The notes beneath the pieces were generated by a model. The model did not search any database, was not told the DNA's origin, and was given only the letters and a program-made list of their open reading frames with translations. A stretch of 64,000 bases of DNA, from the NCBI RefSeq assembly GCF_021646545.1, contig NZ_JAKIRP010000001.1, forward strand, positions 1-64,000, written 5' to 3'. Origin of the DNA: Chitinophaga filiformis. Lineage in GTDB: Bacteria > Bacteroidota > Bacteroidia > Chitinophagales > Chitinophagaceae. Below, piece after piece: positions 35,036-44,440 of this stretch. The first letter of the stretch is position 1, and each line of letters begins with the position of its first letter. A program made the translations under genes and the position numbers.

Positions 35036-36040
35036 ATGTATCCGACCGTATTTGAACACAACAAACTGCTGTTGATTGATCGCCTTGACCAGGACTATTT
35101 TCCTGCAGCGAAGATACCAACCGAATATTTGCCGCTTATCATACCATATGCAGGCTTATATTATGAGCAGGATGACGATTATAATATGCTGTCGCAGCAT
35201 GTCCGGCTGGGGCCTTTCTCCCTGTGGCTGCACGATGTATTTGCCCATAAAGACATTGTACTGCGCCCCTATACACCCTTCCACCTCTGGGCGTTGCACT
35301 TCATGTATGAAGATACCCTGCGTGCGGTGTCACCAAAAACACCAGATGTATTTACCCTGGGGGAAAGACAGTGCAACCTGTTCAACCTCTACTCCCACAT
35401 GCCGCGTATACCCATGCCGGGAGGTAAGAAAGTGCTTTCATTCCATATCAATATACTGCCATCAGACCTGATGTTGCTCGTACAACACTATCCGGGTCTT
35501 TACTATCTCGCTAACAAAAGGGTGCAAAGAACATCCAGCGTCATTAACGAACAGCCTTACCGTATCAATGCTGTTTGTAATATGCTGATCCAGAACATCC
35601 TGTCATGCCGGTACATCGAGACCACTGCCGCCTATTTCCTGCAGCGCTGTTGCCTGGACCTCTTCCTCAACTTCGCCCAGCAGGATGCGATCGCAGACCA
35701 GATTGCGCCTTATACGGAGGAACAGGCAGCCCTTTTTCACCAGCTCTTCATCTACCTGACCGAGCATCCGCAGCTCAACCACACAGTGCAGGAACTCGCC
35801 AAAATGTTCAACATGTCGGGGCTGAAGCTGGCGCAGGGGTTCCGGGCGCAATTTAGTCTCGGTCTCGTTCCCTTCCTGCACATGCAGAAAATGATGATGC
35901 TTTATCACCTATTCATGCAGAAAGCATGTAGCCTGCAGGACGCAGTAGGCGCTTCCGGCTATCCAAACGTAGAAGAGATGGTAAAGGACTTCGAAAAGTA
36001 CTACGGCTGCAACCTGACTGCATTGCGCAGAAACATGTAA
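35036..36040 (+). CDS. Degenerate AraC-like regulator, paralogue 4 of 4
   Basis: A 334-residue member of the family. Blocks: IPTEYLPLIIPYAGLYYEQD, FSLWLHDVF, HFMYEDTLR, GERQCNLFNL, KVLSFHINILPSD and ILSCRYIE. Here the AraC-type domain is clearest: a first helix-turn-helix (TVQELAKMFNMSGLKLAQGF RAQFS split here) and a second (AVGASGYPNVEEMVKDFEKY), which keep the FxxxFxxxxGxxP-like and GF/GYxxxxxFxxxF-like spacing in outline. It has no adjacent sigma, FecR or SusCD genes, so it is an orphan member. A strong terminator follows. Confidence 0.67.
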   Translation: MYPTVFEHNKLLLIDRLDQDYFPAAKIPTEYLPLIIPYAGLYYEQDDDYNMLSQHVRLGPFSLWLHDVFAHKDIVLRPYTPFHLWALHFMYEDTLRAVSPKTPDVFTLGERQCNLFNLYSHMPRIPMPGGKKVLSFHINILPSDLMLLVQHYPGLYYLANKRVQRTSSVINEQPYRINAVCNMLIQNILSCRYIETTAAYFLQRCCLDLFLNFAQQDAIADQIAPYTEEQAALFHQLFIYLTEHPQLNHTVQELAKMFNMSGLKLAQGFRAQFSLGLVPFLHMQKMMMLYHLFMQKACSLQDAVGASGYPNVEEMVKDFEKYYGCNLTALRRNM

Positions 36041-36064
36041 ATTTCATTTTGCGTTGTTTACCAC

Positions 36065-36088
36065 AAAGCTCCGCCAGGAGCTTTTTTT
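36065..36088 (+). terminator. Intrinsic terminator
   Basis: AAAGCTCC (36065-36072), a four-base loop and GGAGCTTT (36077-36084) are followed by more T residues, just after the AraC-like gene. Confidence 0.85.
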
Positions 36089-36157
36089 GTGCCCGCTATA
36101 CCCTTCCCTCCAAAGTTTTTCCCCCAATCTCCTAAGTTCTCTTCCCGCCTTCACACC

Positions 36158-36165
36158 TACCTTTG
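36158..36165 (+). promoter_or_regulatory. Bacteroidota -7 promoter element
   Basis: TACCTTTG matches TAnnTTTG and lies 55 bases before the ATG at 36220, after the terminator. No convincing -33 TTG is seen. Confidence 0.45.
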
Positions 36166-36219
36166 AAAAGAACGAAAACTTGTATACTACCATTTTAGAG
36201 TTTCTCCAAAAGTTAGCCC

Positions 36220-37866
36220 ATGGATCAACCCATATTAATACCACAAACAGATAGCCAGGTTCCTGTAAAAAGAAAAGCCATCATTATAGGAGCTGGTCCC
36301 GCCGGATTAACGGCCGCATACGAACTACTAAAAAGATCCGACATCATTCCGGTTATACTGGAAAAGTCAGGAGATATTGGTGGTATCTCAAAGACCATTA
36401 ATTATAAAGGTAATCGCATGGACATTGGCGGTCACCGCTTCTTTTCGAAATCAGACCGTGTTATGAACTGGTGGCTAAACATCCTCCCTGCCCAGGAAAC
36501 AGGCAGTGAACAGTTCACCATCAGCTATCAGAATAAATCCAGGCAGGTTGCGCCCGGCGAAAGCGTTACCTCGGGCAACGCCGACAAAGTAATGCTGGTC
36601 AGGGAACGCCTCTCCCGCATCTACTTCCTGCGGAAGTTCTTTACTTATCCGATACAGCTTTCTATCGATACACTAAGGAAACTGGGAATAGGCACCACCA
36701 TCTCTATCCTGGTTTCCTATCTTCAGGCCCAGATCTCTCCCCGTAAACCGGAGAACAGCCTGGAAGACTTTATGATCAACCGCTTTGGCAAAACACTGTA
36801 CAAACTGTTCTTCCGCGACTATACGGAGAAAGTGTGGGGCGTACCCTGTCACGAAATTCCGGCGGAATGGGGCGCACAACGTATCAAGGGCGTGAGCATC
36901 CGCAAGGCTATTCAACACGCTGTGCAGTCGGCCGTAAAGAAGAAGAAAAAGAAAACAGGCGACATCGCCCAGAAAGATACCGAAACCAGCCTGATAGAGC
37001 AGTTCCTCTACCCTAAACTCGGCCCCGGCCAGTTGTGGGAAGAAGTGGCCCGCCAGGTACAGGAAATGGGCGGTACCATCCTGATGCACCATGACGTGAT
37101 CTCTGTCAATACACAAGACGGTAAAGTAACCGCCGTAGAGGCCTTTAACAAACAAGACCTCCAGACCGTAGAATTAAAAGGGGACTTTTTCTTCAGCACC
37201 ATGCCTATAAAAGAGCTCATCGCCAGCATGGATGCAGACATACCACAGAATGTACGCGAAGTGGCAGCCGGACTGCAATACCGCGATTTCATCACCGTAG
37301 GCATCCTGCTCCAGAACCTCTCAGAACAGGACAAAAGAACCGGTAAATGGAAGCCTTTACAGCTGAAAGATACGTGGATCTATATACAGGAAAAAGACGT
37401 AAAAGTAGGCCGCCTGCAGCTGTTCAACAACTGGAGCCCCTACCTGGTGAAAGATCCTAACACCGCCTGGGTAGGTATGGAATTCTTCTGTAATGAAACA
37501 GACGACTTCTGGAAACTGCCGGATGAAAAGATCGCTGCTCTCGCTATCCGCGAACTGCAGAAAATAGGATTGGCCAATGCGAATGACGTGCTCGATTCTA
37601 CTGTACTGCGCGTGGAAAAAACCTACCCTGCTTATTTCGGCGCCTACGAAAGGTTTGATGAAGTGAAACAATATGTGAATACCTTCCCGAACCTCTTCCT
37701 CGTTGGAAGGAATGGTATGCACAAGTATAATAACGCTGACCACTCCATGCTTACCGCGATGGTGGCAGTAGACAATATCATTGCTGGTGAAACCGGGAAG
37801 GAGAATATCTGGTCCATCAATACGGAACAGGAGTATCACGAAGAAAAAACGGGACAAACCGCCTGA
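36220..37866 (+). CDS. NAD(P)/FAD-dependent oxidoreductase (amine oxidase/desaturase-like)
   Basis: A 548-residue flavoprotein. The dinucleotide-binding motif GAGPAG is at 24-29 ([20 protein letters not shown]). A glutamate for the adenosine ribose lies at the end of the second strand ([12 protein letters not shown]), and [12 protein letters not shown] follows. The C-terminal flavin-contact region reads [20 protein letters not shown]. Proteins of this type are often annotated as protoporphyrinogen-oxidase or UDP-galactopyranose-mutase relatives and occur with polysaccharide synthesis genes; the substrate here is unknown. Cytoplasmic, no signal peptide. Single gene with its own promoter. Confidence 0.8.
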   Translation: MDQPILIPQTDSQVPVKRKAIIIGAGPAGLTAAYELLKRSDIIPVILEKSGDIGGISKTINYKGNRMDIGGHRFFSKSDRVMNWWLNILPAQETGSEQFTISYQNKSRQVAPGESVTSGNADKVMLVRERLSRIYFLRKFFTYPIQLSIDTLRKLGIGTTISILVSYLQAQISPRKPENSLEDFMINRFGKTLYKLFFRDYTEKVWGVPCHEIPAEWGAQRIKGVSIRKAIQHAVQSAVKKKKKKTGDIAQKDTETSLIEQFLYPKLGPGQLWEEVARQVQEMGGTILMHHDVISVNTQDGKVTAVEAFNKQDLQTVELKGDFFFSTMPIKELIASMDADIPQNVREVAAGLQYRDFITVGILLQNLSEQDKRTGKWKPLQLKDTWIYIQEKDVKVGRLQLFNNWSPYLVKDPNTAWVGMEFFCNETDDFWKLPDEKIAALAIRELQKIGLANANDVLDSTVLRVEKTYPAYFGAYERFDEVKQYVNTFPNLFLVGRNGMHKYNNADHSMLTAMVAVDNIIAGETGKENIWSINTEQEYHEEKTGQTA

Positions 37867-38204
37867 TCAGCTGTATAAAAAATTAGCCGGACAGGAGTGC
37901 CCGGCTACATGTATACAGACTAAAAAATTCAATCAGGATGTAATGATACACCTTTCAACATTGAAATAAGTTAATGCGAGGTTAACAGAATTAAATTTCC
38001 CTTTTGTAACCGCAAATTGATCCGGCGCTTCATGCCACTGTTTCCTTCAGCGTCGCGATTACGCTGATCGTTGACCCGGCTGTAGGACTATTGGCCTGGT
38101 AGCGGTAAACACCACACCCGGGCCATTTTCCTGCAACAGCAAGAGATGGCTGATCAGGAATTAAGTATTAGGCATGATGCTTAATTCGTAGACGTAATTT
38201 CCTG
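37867..38204. other. 338-bp intergenic region
   Basis: It contains a stem TAGCCGG/CCGGCTA at 37884-37907, nested in CTGTATA/TATACAG (37871-37877 and 37912-37918), a plausible terminator for the oxidoreductase gene. Nested inverted repeats at 38154-38205 overlap the next start codon (TCAGGAA/TTCCTGA outside, GAATTAAG/CTTAATTC inside). No gene is seen. Confidence 0.6.
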
Positions 38205-39437
38205 ATGCCAGATTTATCAATCCCTAATTCATTTTACATGCGAACGCCATTGTTACCGCTGCAGCAACTGCTGGACAGTATGCAGCACCCGCCACGTCCA
38301 GACGATCCCTCAGCTTATGAAATAGCCAGTTCCATGCATAAACAATCCCTGGCCGCTATAGAAAATATTACCCTGGCTTTTGAAGAATGCCTGGCTGCAG
38401 GCGTCAGCGAACAAACCCTCCATAAATATGTGAGTACCTGCCAGGAAAAGATCACGGCGCTTTGCAACGACGTACCTTTCAGCTGGCTGGAAGTAGAAAC
38501 ATCTGCCCCGGTGGAATACGACGAATGGCGCTACCTCTGTAATGACATCTGCCATCAACTGGAAGATCTCATTCTTTACCTCATGTTTACCTATGCCAGG
38601 TTTTATAACAAGATGGCGGTTACGCCAAACGTGTACCGGGAACTGATGCGGCAACGCATCGCTCCCGGTCTTTCTGTGATCCGCAGCTGGTTCAATGAAA
38701 GTGATGAAAGCTGCCGGGAACTGCAGATGATGATACTGAGCCTGTATGATGCGTTCCTGCCGGAAGTGCCCAATAAGATGAACCACTACCAGCTGGACTT
38801 CCTCCGCGAACTGCAGCAGGCATTGCTTAAGTACTGGTCGCAGGAGGATAATACACTGGAACACGGGTTATTACAGCAATTGCTGTTCTCCCTCAACTTC
38901 AACAGCACGGATTATTATCACTATTGCACGTCTTATATCAGTCAGCAGCTGGCAGAACTGCCAGACACGCACACACAACTGGACCTGCTGTCTTTCATTC
39001 ATAAAACGCTCTGCCAGATACCTGTAAAACAAGGCCTGGCCTATAGTCATGATGCACCGTCTATTATCGCATTGTTGAAGGAATGGCTGCAGGTGGAAAG
39101 TAAATACCGGCAGTCGGGGATGAAACGTCAGTCATCCAAAAGTGTGAAAAAGTTCAAAACACTACCTGAAAATTTCAAGTTACAAACCAATCTGACACTG
39201 CCGGAGCTGGCAGCGCTTTTCAAGATCCTAAAAGAAGCGGGCATTATAGAGAACAGGAATATGCAGGATGTATTCCGCCTGGTAGCACTCTGTTTCTCTG
39301 TTCAAAAAAAGGAAGCATTTGAAGGAAGTCTCTTCCAGTCAAATTACTATCATATCTCCCAGGAAACATTAAAAAAGATGGAGGACCTGGCGCATGCGCT
39401 TGTCAGGAAAACCTGGCAACTGAGAAAAGGGTTGTAA
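38205..39437 (+). CDS. Hypothetical protein, 410 residues, helical
   Basis: A long helical cytoplasmic protein without signal peptide. The last 100 residues (TLPELAALFKILKEAGIIEN, then MQDVFRLVALCFSVQKKEAF) recall the C-terminal segment of a set of Bacteroidota proteins that includes the RteC-type regulators. The likeness is weak and I do not assign RteC. The start at 38205 sits inside an inverted repeat; the Met at residue 12 is an alternative. It converges on the helicase gene with 15 bp between stops. Function unknown. Confidence 0.6.
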   Translation: MPDLSIPNSFYMRTPLLPLQQLLDSMQHPPRPDDPSAYEIASSMHKQSLAAIENITLAFEECLAAGVSEQTLHKYVSTCQEKITALCNDVPFSWLEVETSAPVEYDEWRYLCNDICHQLEDLILYLMFTYARFYNKMAVTPNVYRELMRQRIAPGLSVIRSWFNESDESCRELQMMILSLYDAFLPEVPNKMNHYQLDFLRELQQALLKYWSQEDNTLEHGLLQQLLFSLNFNSTDYYHYCTSYISQQLAELPDTHTQLDLLSFIHKTLCQIPVKQGLAYSHDAPSIIALLKEWLQVESKYRQSGMKRQSSKSVKKFKTLPENFKLQTNLTLPELAALFKILKEAGIIENRNMQDVFRLVALCFSVQKKEAFEGSLFQSNYYHISQETLKKMEDLAHALVRKTWQLRKGL

Positions 39438-39452
39438 GCCACTATACATGGC

Positions 39453-40697
39453 TTACTTTTTCTTCTTCTTTTTTTTCTTCAGCATTTCCTGCTGCTTGTT
39501 ATGCTCATCCAGCAACAACTGCCAGTTATCGTTCGGGATATCTTCAGAGAAACTGATCGTTTCCCGGTAATCATTCTTGTCTATTTTCATGACGGTGATC
39601 TCCTTACCGATGTAAGTCTGGATGGCTTCCAGCACCGGCTTTTCTTCCTCGCTGCAAAAAGAGACTGCCTGTCCTTTCTTTACACCGCGGCCGGTACGCC
39701 CTACACGGTGTACATAGTTTTCCGGCACATCCGGCAGGTCATAATTCACCACATAATCTACATCAGGAATATCAATCCCCCTGGCATTCACATCTGTAGT
39801 GATCAGCAGTTTGATATCTCCCTTTTTGAACTCTTCCATCACCTGCAGGCGGTTATCCTGCTCCTTGCCGCCATGCATGGCCAAAGACTTGATGCCTACG
39901 CGCTCCATGGCAGCCACTACCCTTTCCACGCGCACTTTGGTGCGCACGAACACGAGGATCTTATTTTCAGGGAACTCTTTCACCAGTCTTTCCAAGAAGA
40001 AACGTTTATCGTCCATCTCCACAAAGGCAACGGCATGTTGTACGTTTTTAGACACAGGGTCCTGCGGAGAGATCTGGATCCTGATAGGGTTCCTTACAAC
40101 TGAATAGGCCAGGTCCTTGATCTCCTCGTCGATAGTCGCAGAGAAGAACAGGGTCTGGTGATTACGGGGCAGGTGTTTCAGCACATCCCGGATGTCCCGG
40201 ATGAACCCGAGGTCCAGCATATGGTCTGCCTCATCCAGGATCAGGATACCTGTCTGGCTGAGGTCAATAAAACCCCGGCTGATCAGGTCGAACATGCGGC
40301 CTGGTGTGGCAACCAGTACATCCACGCCCTGGGCCAGCTTTTTCAGCTGTGGCGTCTCGTCTACGCCTCCATGCAGCCCTAATATGTTGAGTTTTGTGTA
40401 TTTAGCTATATTGACAAATACTTCCGTGATTTGGACAGCCAGTTCGCGGGTCGGTACCATTACCACACATCGCACTTCCCCCTTCGTTTTCCGGAGATGG
40501 AACCTTTGCAGCATATGCAGCACTGGAATAGCAAAAGCGGCTGTTTTACCCGTTCCTGTCTGCGCAATGGCCAATACATCATCTCCCTTCAGGATGGAAG
40601 GAATTGCCTTAAATTGAATATCCGTAGGACGCTTAAAACCCAACTCGGCTAAACTTCTCTTAATCTCTTCGGAAATATGGTACTGCTCAAACTTCAT
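39453..40697 (-). CDS. DEAD-box ATP-dependent RNA helicase
   Basis: A 414-residue helicase with the complete motif set: Q motif (GFKRPTDIQ), motif I AQTGTGKT (45-52), PTRELA, TPGR, DEAD in LDEADHMLDLGF, SAT, and HRVGRTGR near the end. A poly-lysine tail (KKKKKKKK) probably binds RNA. Such RhlE/DeaD-type enzymes unwind short RNA duplexes in ribosome assembly and mRNA decay, often in the cold. A promoter element ends five bases before its ATG, so the mRNA may be nearly leaderless. Single gene. Confidence 0.96.
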   Translation of the reverse strand: MKFEQYHISEEIKRSLAELGFKRPTDIQFKAIPSILKGDDVLAIAQTGTGKTAAFAIPVLHMLQRFHLRKTKGEVRCVVMVPTRELAVQITEVFVNIAKYTKLNILGLHGGVDETPQLKKLAQGVDVLVATPGRMFDLISRGFIDLSQTGILILDEADHMLDLGFIRDIRDVLKHLPRNHQTLFFSATIDEEIKDLAYSVVRNPIRIQISPQDPVSKNVQHAVAFVEMDDKRFFLERLVKEFPENKILVFVRTKVRVERVVAAMERVGIKSLAMHGGKEQDNRLQVMEEFKKGDIKLLITTDVNARGIDIPDVDYVVNYDLPDVPENYVHRVGRTGRGVKKGQAVSFCSEEEKPVLEAIQTYIGKEITVMKIDKNDYRETISFSEDIPNDNWQLLLDEHNKQQEMLKKKKKKKK

Positions 40698-40701
40698 TCG
40701 G

Positions 40702-40709
40702 CAAAGATA
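40702..40709 (-). promoter_or_regulatory. Bacteroidota -7 element directly before the helicase start
   Basis: On the minus strand TATCTTTG (40709-40702) is followed by four bases and the ATG at 40697. Transcription would begin at or very near the start codon. A -33 TTG at usual distance is not evident. Confidence 0.4.
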
Positions 40710-40832
40710 AGGCTAGCAACTGACATTGGCGAAAGGAGGGCTCAGGCGGATCATACCTACTGATTCAGCGTTAGTAGCCCTATGTGTTGGCTTACAAATT
40801 GTAATAGTTATATTTAATGATAATTCATTCTC

Positions 40833-41501
40833 ATGAAAGGCAAATTCTTTGTCAGATTGCACCCGATACACCGCATACTGATCAGTATAGGTATAGCAGG
40901 CCTGGCATACCTGCTTACACAGCTCGCATCCTTAACCCCGCTCATTCGTGTTGTGTTGGTGTGGGATGTATTTGCCCTTGCGTATAACGTCACCTGCTGG
41001 ATCGTGTTCTTTAACCGCAGCGTGGACGAGATCCGGAAATATGCCAGAAAGGAGGACGGCAGCCGGACATTTGTATTCATCGTGATCCTGCTGGCTTGTT
41101 TTGCCAGTATGCTGATGGTATTGTTACTTATGATATCTGACGAGTCAAAACAAGCAGACAAATTCCTATATATACCGGTAGCCATAGCTGGCATCCTGTT
41201 TTCCTGGGGCATGGTGCATACCATGTTTACCTTTCACTATGCCCATATTTACTATGACGACGATGAAGATAACGTGCAAAAACAGGCAGGCGGCCTGGAA
41301 TTCACGAAAGAACCGGAACCCGACTACCTGGATTTTGCCTATTTCTCTTTTGTGATCGGGATGACCTTCCAGGTGTCGGACGTGGAGATCAGCGCCCGCA
41401 AGCTGCGCCGTACAGCGTTACTGCACGGCCTCCTGGCCTTTGGCCTGAATACTTTCGTGGTAGCGCTGACCATCAACCTGGTGGCAGGCCTGAGGGGTTA
41501 A
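40833..41501 (+). CDS. DUF1345-like membrane protein
   Basis: A 222-residue protein with five or so transmembrane helices. The pattern HRILISIGIAGLAYLLTQL, VVLVWDVFALAYNVTCWIVF, FTFHYAHIYYDDDED and DYLDFAYFSFVIGMTFQVSD is that of the DUF1345 family, whose members carry the DFxYFSFxIGMTFQ-type motif. Function unknown. It stands alone between the divergent helicase gene and the convergent HTTM gene. Confidence 0.82.
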   Translation: MKGKFFVRLHPIHRILISIGIAGLAYLLTQLASLTPLIRVVLVWDVFALAYNVTCWIVFFNRSVDEIRKYARKEDGSRTFVFIVILLACFASMLMVLLLMISDESKQADKFLYIPVAIAGILFSWGMVHTMFTFHYAHIYYDDDEDNVQKQAGGLEFTKEPEPDYLDFAYFSFVIGMTFQVSDVEISARKLRRTALLHGLLAFGLNTFVVALTINLVAGLRG

Positions 41502-41521
41502 TGACGCCAATGGCAGTCCTG

Positions 41522-42487
41522 TTATTCAAAATGACTCCAGAATGCCTGCGTAGCCAGCTGACCGGCCCTGCGCAGGCGGTTCCTTTCCCGCAATGGCTGT
41601 ACAAGGGAGCGATACGCCTGTTGCAGGTAAGGCCAGCCAAAGGCGGCGGTATTGAATATGATCATGATGGAAGAGAATAATTGTAATCCCATAAAGACGG
41701 CAATGCCCAGGTGCATCAGTACAATGGCAAGATAGCCATAGGGGCGGCTGCGGCGCCACCAGATGAAGAATGGGTAGCCTATTTCCAGAAACAATGTGCT
41801 CCATCCGATCACTTTGGCCAACAGGGGATAATTGGCCATCCAGCGCATATCAAAACGGGCAAACTGTCCCTGCATCAGCGTCTGCCAGATAGCTTCCCCA
41901 TTCCACCATTGTATACCCATGGCCTTTTCAACACCAGAAGCAATATATACAAGACAGAGGTGCAGCTGTAATACCCGGATTGCCAGTGTATTCCATTCAC
42001 TGGATACGGGTTTCGTATGTAGGGAAAAGGTATCCCAGGCATACACGGCTCCTACCGGCATGATAATACAATAGAACAAGGCAATATGCATAAACGTTTC
42101 CACGCCGTATGCGCCCATGAAACCGGTATTAATGAACATAAACTGTAATGCCCACGCTATAAAGGCCGCATAGCGGGTAAATTTCCCTAACAGCAATAAG
42201 GTCAGGCTGCATAAGTAAACTCCCATCAGCACATATACCCAGGTATCAGCAGCAATGCCTGTTACATGTACCAATGGCTGCAACCAGGATAACTGGGGCA
42301 TATAAGGGTCTACAATACCACTGCTGATAGACCAGGGTACCAGTCCGTCGGCACCATACAACAGGGTAATACTTCCGGCCAGCCAGCCGCCCTGTACTAA
42401 TCCCAGCAGAGCGATCGCTATTCTGAAAAATGCCAGTGGCTCGCCAGTCGAAGGAGCCAGGAAAAAACGTTTAAAATGGGTAAACAT
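41522..42487 (-). CDS. HTTM-domain membrane protein
   Basis: A 321-residue membrane protein with several helices. It has the start LAPSTGEPLAFFRIAIALLG, an N-terminal feature of HTTM (horizontally transferred transmembrane) proteins, which are related to vitamin K-dependent gamma-carboxylase membrane domains. Further landmarks: RVLQLHLCLVYIASGVEKAM and WSTLFLEIGYPFFIWW. Carboxylase activity is not implied for the bacterial members. The gene starts 12 bp after the stop of 42500-42997 and is likely cotranscribed with it. Confidence 0.75.
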   Translation of the reverse strand: MFTHFKRFFLAPSTGEPLAFFRIAIALLGLVQGGWLAGSITLLYGADGLVPWSISSGIVDPYMPQLSWLQPLVHVTGIAADTWVYVLMGVYLCSLTLLLLGKFTRYAAFIAWALQFMFINTGFMGAYGVETFMHIALFYCIIMPVGAVYAWDTFSLHTKPVSSEWNTLAIRVLQLHLCLVYIASGVEKAMGIQWWNGEAIWQTLMQGQFARFDMRWMANYPLLAKVIGWSTLFLEIGYPFFIWWRRSRPYGYLAIVLMHLGIAVFMGLQLFSSIMIIFNTAAFGWPYLQQAYRSLVQPLRERNRLRRAGQLATQAFWSHFE

Positions 42488-42499
42488 AGTGGCAACGTT

Positions 42500-42997
42500 T
42501 TAAATCTTTGGGGATGTTTTTTTAAAATCTTTCACCAGGAATGGCTCCCACTTTGGCGTAGCGCCTGCGCGGAAAGCAGCCATATCCGGTACCTGCTTGC
42601 CGATGACGGTCACCCGCACCATCTGGCTCGAAGGATGCTGACGTAACATATAAGCGGCACAGCTCTTTGCCAGCAGTGACTGGGCCTCTTCTATACTGAA
42701 GAAATTATAGATGGTTTGTATACGGCGGTTGCATTCCGTATTGGTACTTTCCAGCCGGGTTACCCGCTGTTGTGTGTCATCTGCGAGGGTGTACACCACA
42801 GCTATTTCATTACCGATATTGGGTGCGAAAAAACTGAAGATATTTCCGCTGCCGGTATAATCGCCATAGGTGGTGATCTGTTTCAGCCACCAGGGTTTAT
42901 GTGGTGTCCATTCTTCCAGGTGAGCAGCATGTAAAGCGGCTACCGTGAGGTGGAAGAGCGCGATACCTATCCAGCAGAGATGTTTTGTCGTTATCAT
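42500..42997 (-). CDS. Hypothetical membrane-anchored protein, HTTM partner
   Basis: A 165-residue protein with one N-terminal transmembrane segment or signal (WIGIALFHLTVAALHAAHLE). A soluble domain follows, starting around FSFFAPNIGNEIAVVYTLAD, with two cysteines (TECNR, AKSCAAY). I do not recognise the family. The tight spacing to the HTTM gene suggests they work together. Confidence 0.65.
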   Translation of the reverse strand: MITTKHLCWIGIALFHLTVAALHAAHLEEWTPHKPWWLKQITTYGDYTGSGNIFSFFAPNIGNEIAVVYTLADDTQQRVTRLESTNTECNRRIQTIYNFFSIEEAQSLLAKSCAAYMLRQHPSSQMVRVTVIGKQVPDMAAFRAGATPKWEPFLVKDFKKTSPKI

Positions 42998-43094
42998 GAC
43001 AGGTGATTGAAAATTAGATGGATGCTACAAAGACGGCCTTACGAAGGGGCATTGGCGTGGCAGCCGCCGGATGTATGATGATCTGTTGAAATCA

Positions 43095-43142
43095 TCAGAA
43101 ATAGCACCGGGAAGGCCGTCATTCACCGGATGCTATTTCTGA
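43095..43142 (-). terminator. Hairpin after the lipoprotein gene
   Basis: TCAGAAATAGCA (43095-43106) pairs with TGCTATTTCTGA (43131-43142), with inner CCGG/CCGG, 18 bases beyond the stop at 43160. The stem is long; no clear T-run follows on the minus strand. Confidence 0.6.
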
Positions 43143-43159
43143 ATCAAGCGTGCAATCAG

Positions 43160-43996
43160 TTAGAACCCAATTATGGCGCCACCAGCTACTTCTTCTACGG
43201 CCAGCTTTTCAAAGCGGGTATCCAGGCGGGCGAAATTGGCGCGGATATCTTTCAGGATTTCAGGATCGAAACAACCGATCAGGTTGGGGAACCTTCTTCT
43301 GAGGATATCTTCCCATTTCAGGCCGTTGTAGATAGTGAGGCGGGCGCCGGCGGAGGGTACCTGGGTAATATCAGCAGTGCCATAGAAACCACGGGTAAAG
43401 TAAGGCAGTATACCGGCAGGTATTGACAGGCGGAATTTAGACAGCGTTGTTTGTCCGATCACTTTCTGGTCTACTACGTCGGGCAATAAACGTGCACCGG
43501 CATCCAGGAATGATTTGGTAGCAAGCAGTTGTTGTCCTCTACCTATTTCATATACGCCCAGATCAAAGAGCTGTTTTGGATCTACTTTCTGCGCCAGTGA
43601 TGCTGCACGGGAAGCGACATCCAGGATGGGGATCATGGTAGGACAGGTTTTGATCCAGATCTTCCGGAAAGGAACTCTTTCATAACCGATCTTAGCCAGT
43701 TCGGGGAATGGCGGACGACCACCGGGGCCAAAGAACTGTGTTTCGTCAGACAGGTTGCCGTAACGGGCTTTGGTAATGTAGTTGTTAGCGGGTAATCCAT
43801 CAAAAGCCAACAGATAGGTGTCCGGTGAAAGGTCTTTCAGGATTGCATCCAGTTCGTCCGTGCCATTCAGTCTGGCGCCGGTTTCAGTCGTGGAACCAAT
43901 AGATGACTGAGGGGTAGCCTGCTGGTCTTTCTTGCAGGAGAACAGTGACAGGGCAGCTATTGCAGCCACGCCTGTAAACAGGAGATGTTTACGCAT
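43160..43996 (-). CDS. Hypothetical lipoprotein, 278 residues
   Basis: The lipobox is in LSLFSC (then KKDQQATPQ). The mature protein contains FFGPGGRPPFPELAKIGYER and FRKIWIKTCPTMIPILDVAS, with no family I recognise. It is probably on the periplasmic or outer surface. It lies 162 bp upstream of the 42500-42997 gene, with a hairpin between them, so it is probably a separate unit. Confidence 0.65.
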   Translation of the reverse strand: MRKHLLFTGVAAIAALSLFSCKKDQQATPQSSIGSTTETGARLNGTDELDAILKDLSPDTYLLAFDGLPANNYITKARYGNLSDETQFFGPGGRPPFPELAKIGYERVPFRKIWIKTCPTMIPILDVASRAASLAQKVDPKQLFDLGVYEIGRGQQLLATKSFLDAGARLLPDVVDQKVIGQTTLSKFRLSIPAGILPYFTRGFYGTADITQVPSAGARLTIYNGLKWEDILRRRFPNLIGCFDPEILKDIRANFARLDTRFEKLAVEEVAGGAIIGF

Positions 43997-44176
43997 TTTC
44001 TTTGGGGTTTGTGGTTAATGAATAATTCGATGACACAAAATTCAATCAATTAACCCTGCCCGTCAATCGCAAAAACTCCTGTTTTACTACGTATAAATAC
44101 GCAAACAATGGAAAAATCAACAGATGGGCTACAAAACATGCAGCCCATCCGTTCATAACTTTACATTCTACTGCTC

Positions 44177-44440
44177 TTAGCGCAGGAACAGGATCTTACC
44201 AGCCTCACTGGGTTTGTAAGTACCGGTAGCGGCGTCAAACGTATAAGTACAGGTGCCGAAATGGTCCCATGCACATACGTAGTCATAATCCTTAATGCCT
44301 GCTACTGCAAACTCGCCTGTACTAGTCTTGTAGTACTTGGTTTCAGCACGTTCAGCCTTGTTCTGTAAACTGGTGGCTACCGCTGTTCCGGCAGCAAGGG
44401 TAACGGCCACTGCCATTAACGCGAATCTTAGATTTTTCAT
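44177..44440 (-). CDS. Small exported protein, DUF6520-like
   Basis: An 87-residue protein with signal MKNLRFALMAVAVTLAAGTA. The mature part has YYKTSTGEFAVAG, then YVCAWDHFGTCTYTFDAAT, with two cysteines about nine residues apart. This Cys-W-x(n)-CTYT pattern after a short signal peptide is that of DUF6520 proteins, which are common in Bacteroidota; function unknown. It stands alone. Confidence 0.7.
   Translation of the reverse strand: MKNLRFALMAVAVTLAAGTAVATSLQNKAERAETKYYKTSTGEFAVAGIKDYDYVCAWDHFGTCTYTFDAATGTYKPSEAGKILFLR

Noticed and set aside
38205..39437. RteC-type regulator of a conjugative element
   Set aside because: Only a weak resemblance of the C-terminal part, and no conjugation or excision genes nearby.
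42500..42997. Vitamin K-type carboxylation system with the HTTM protein
   Set aside because: The HTTM family in bacteria is not shown to carboxylate, and the partner protein has no recognisable substrate feature.
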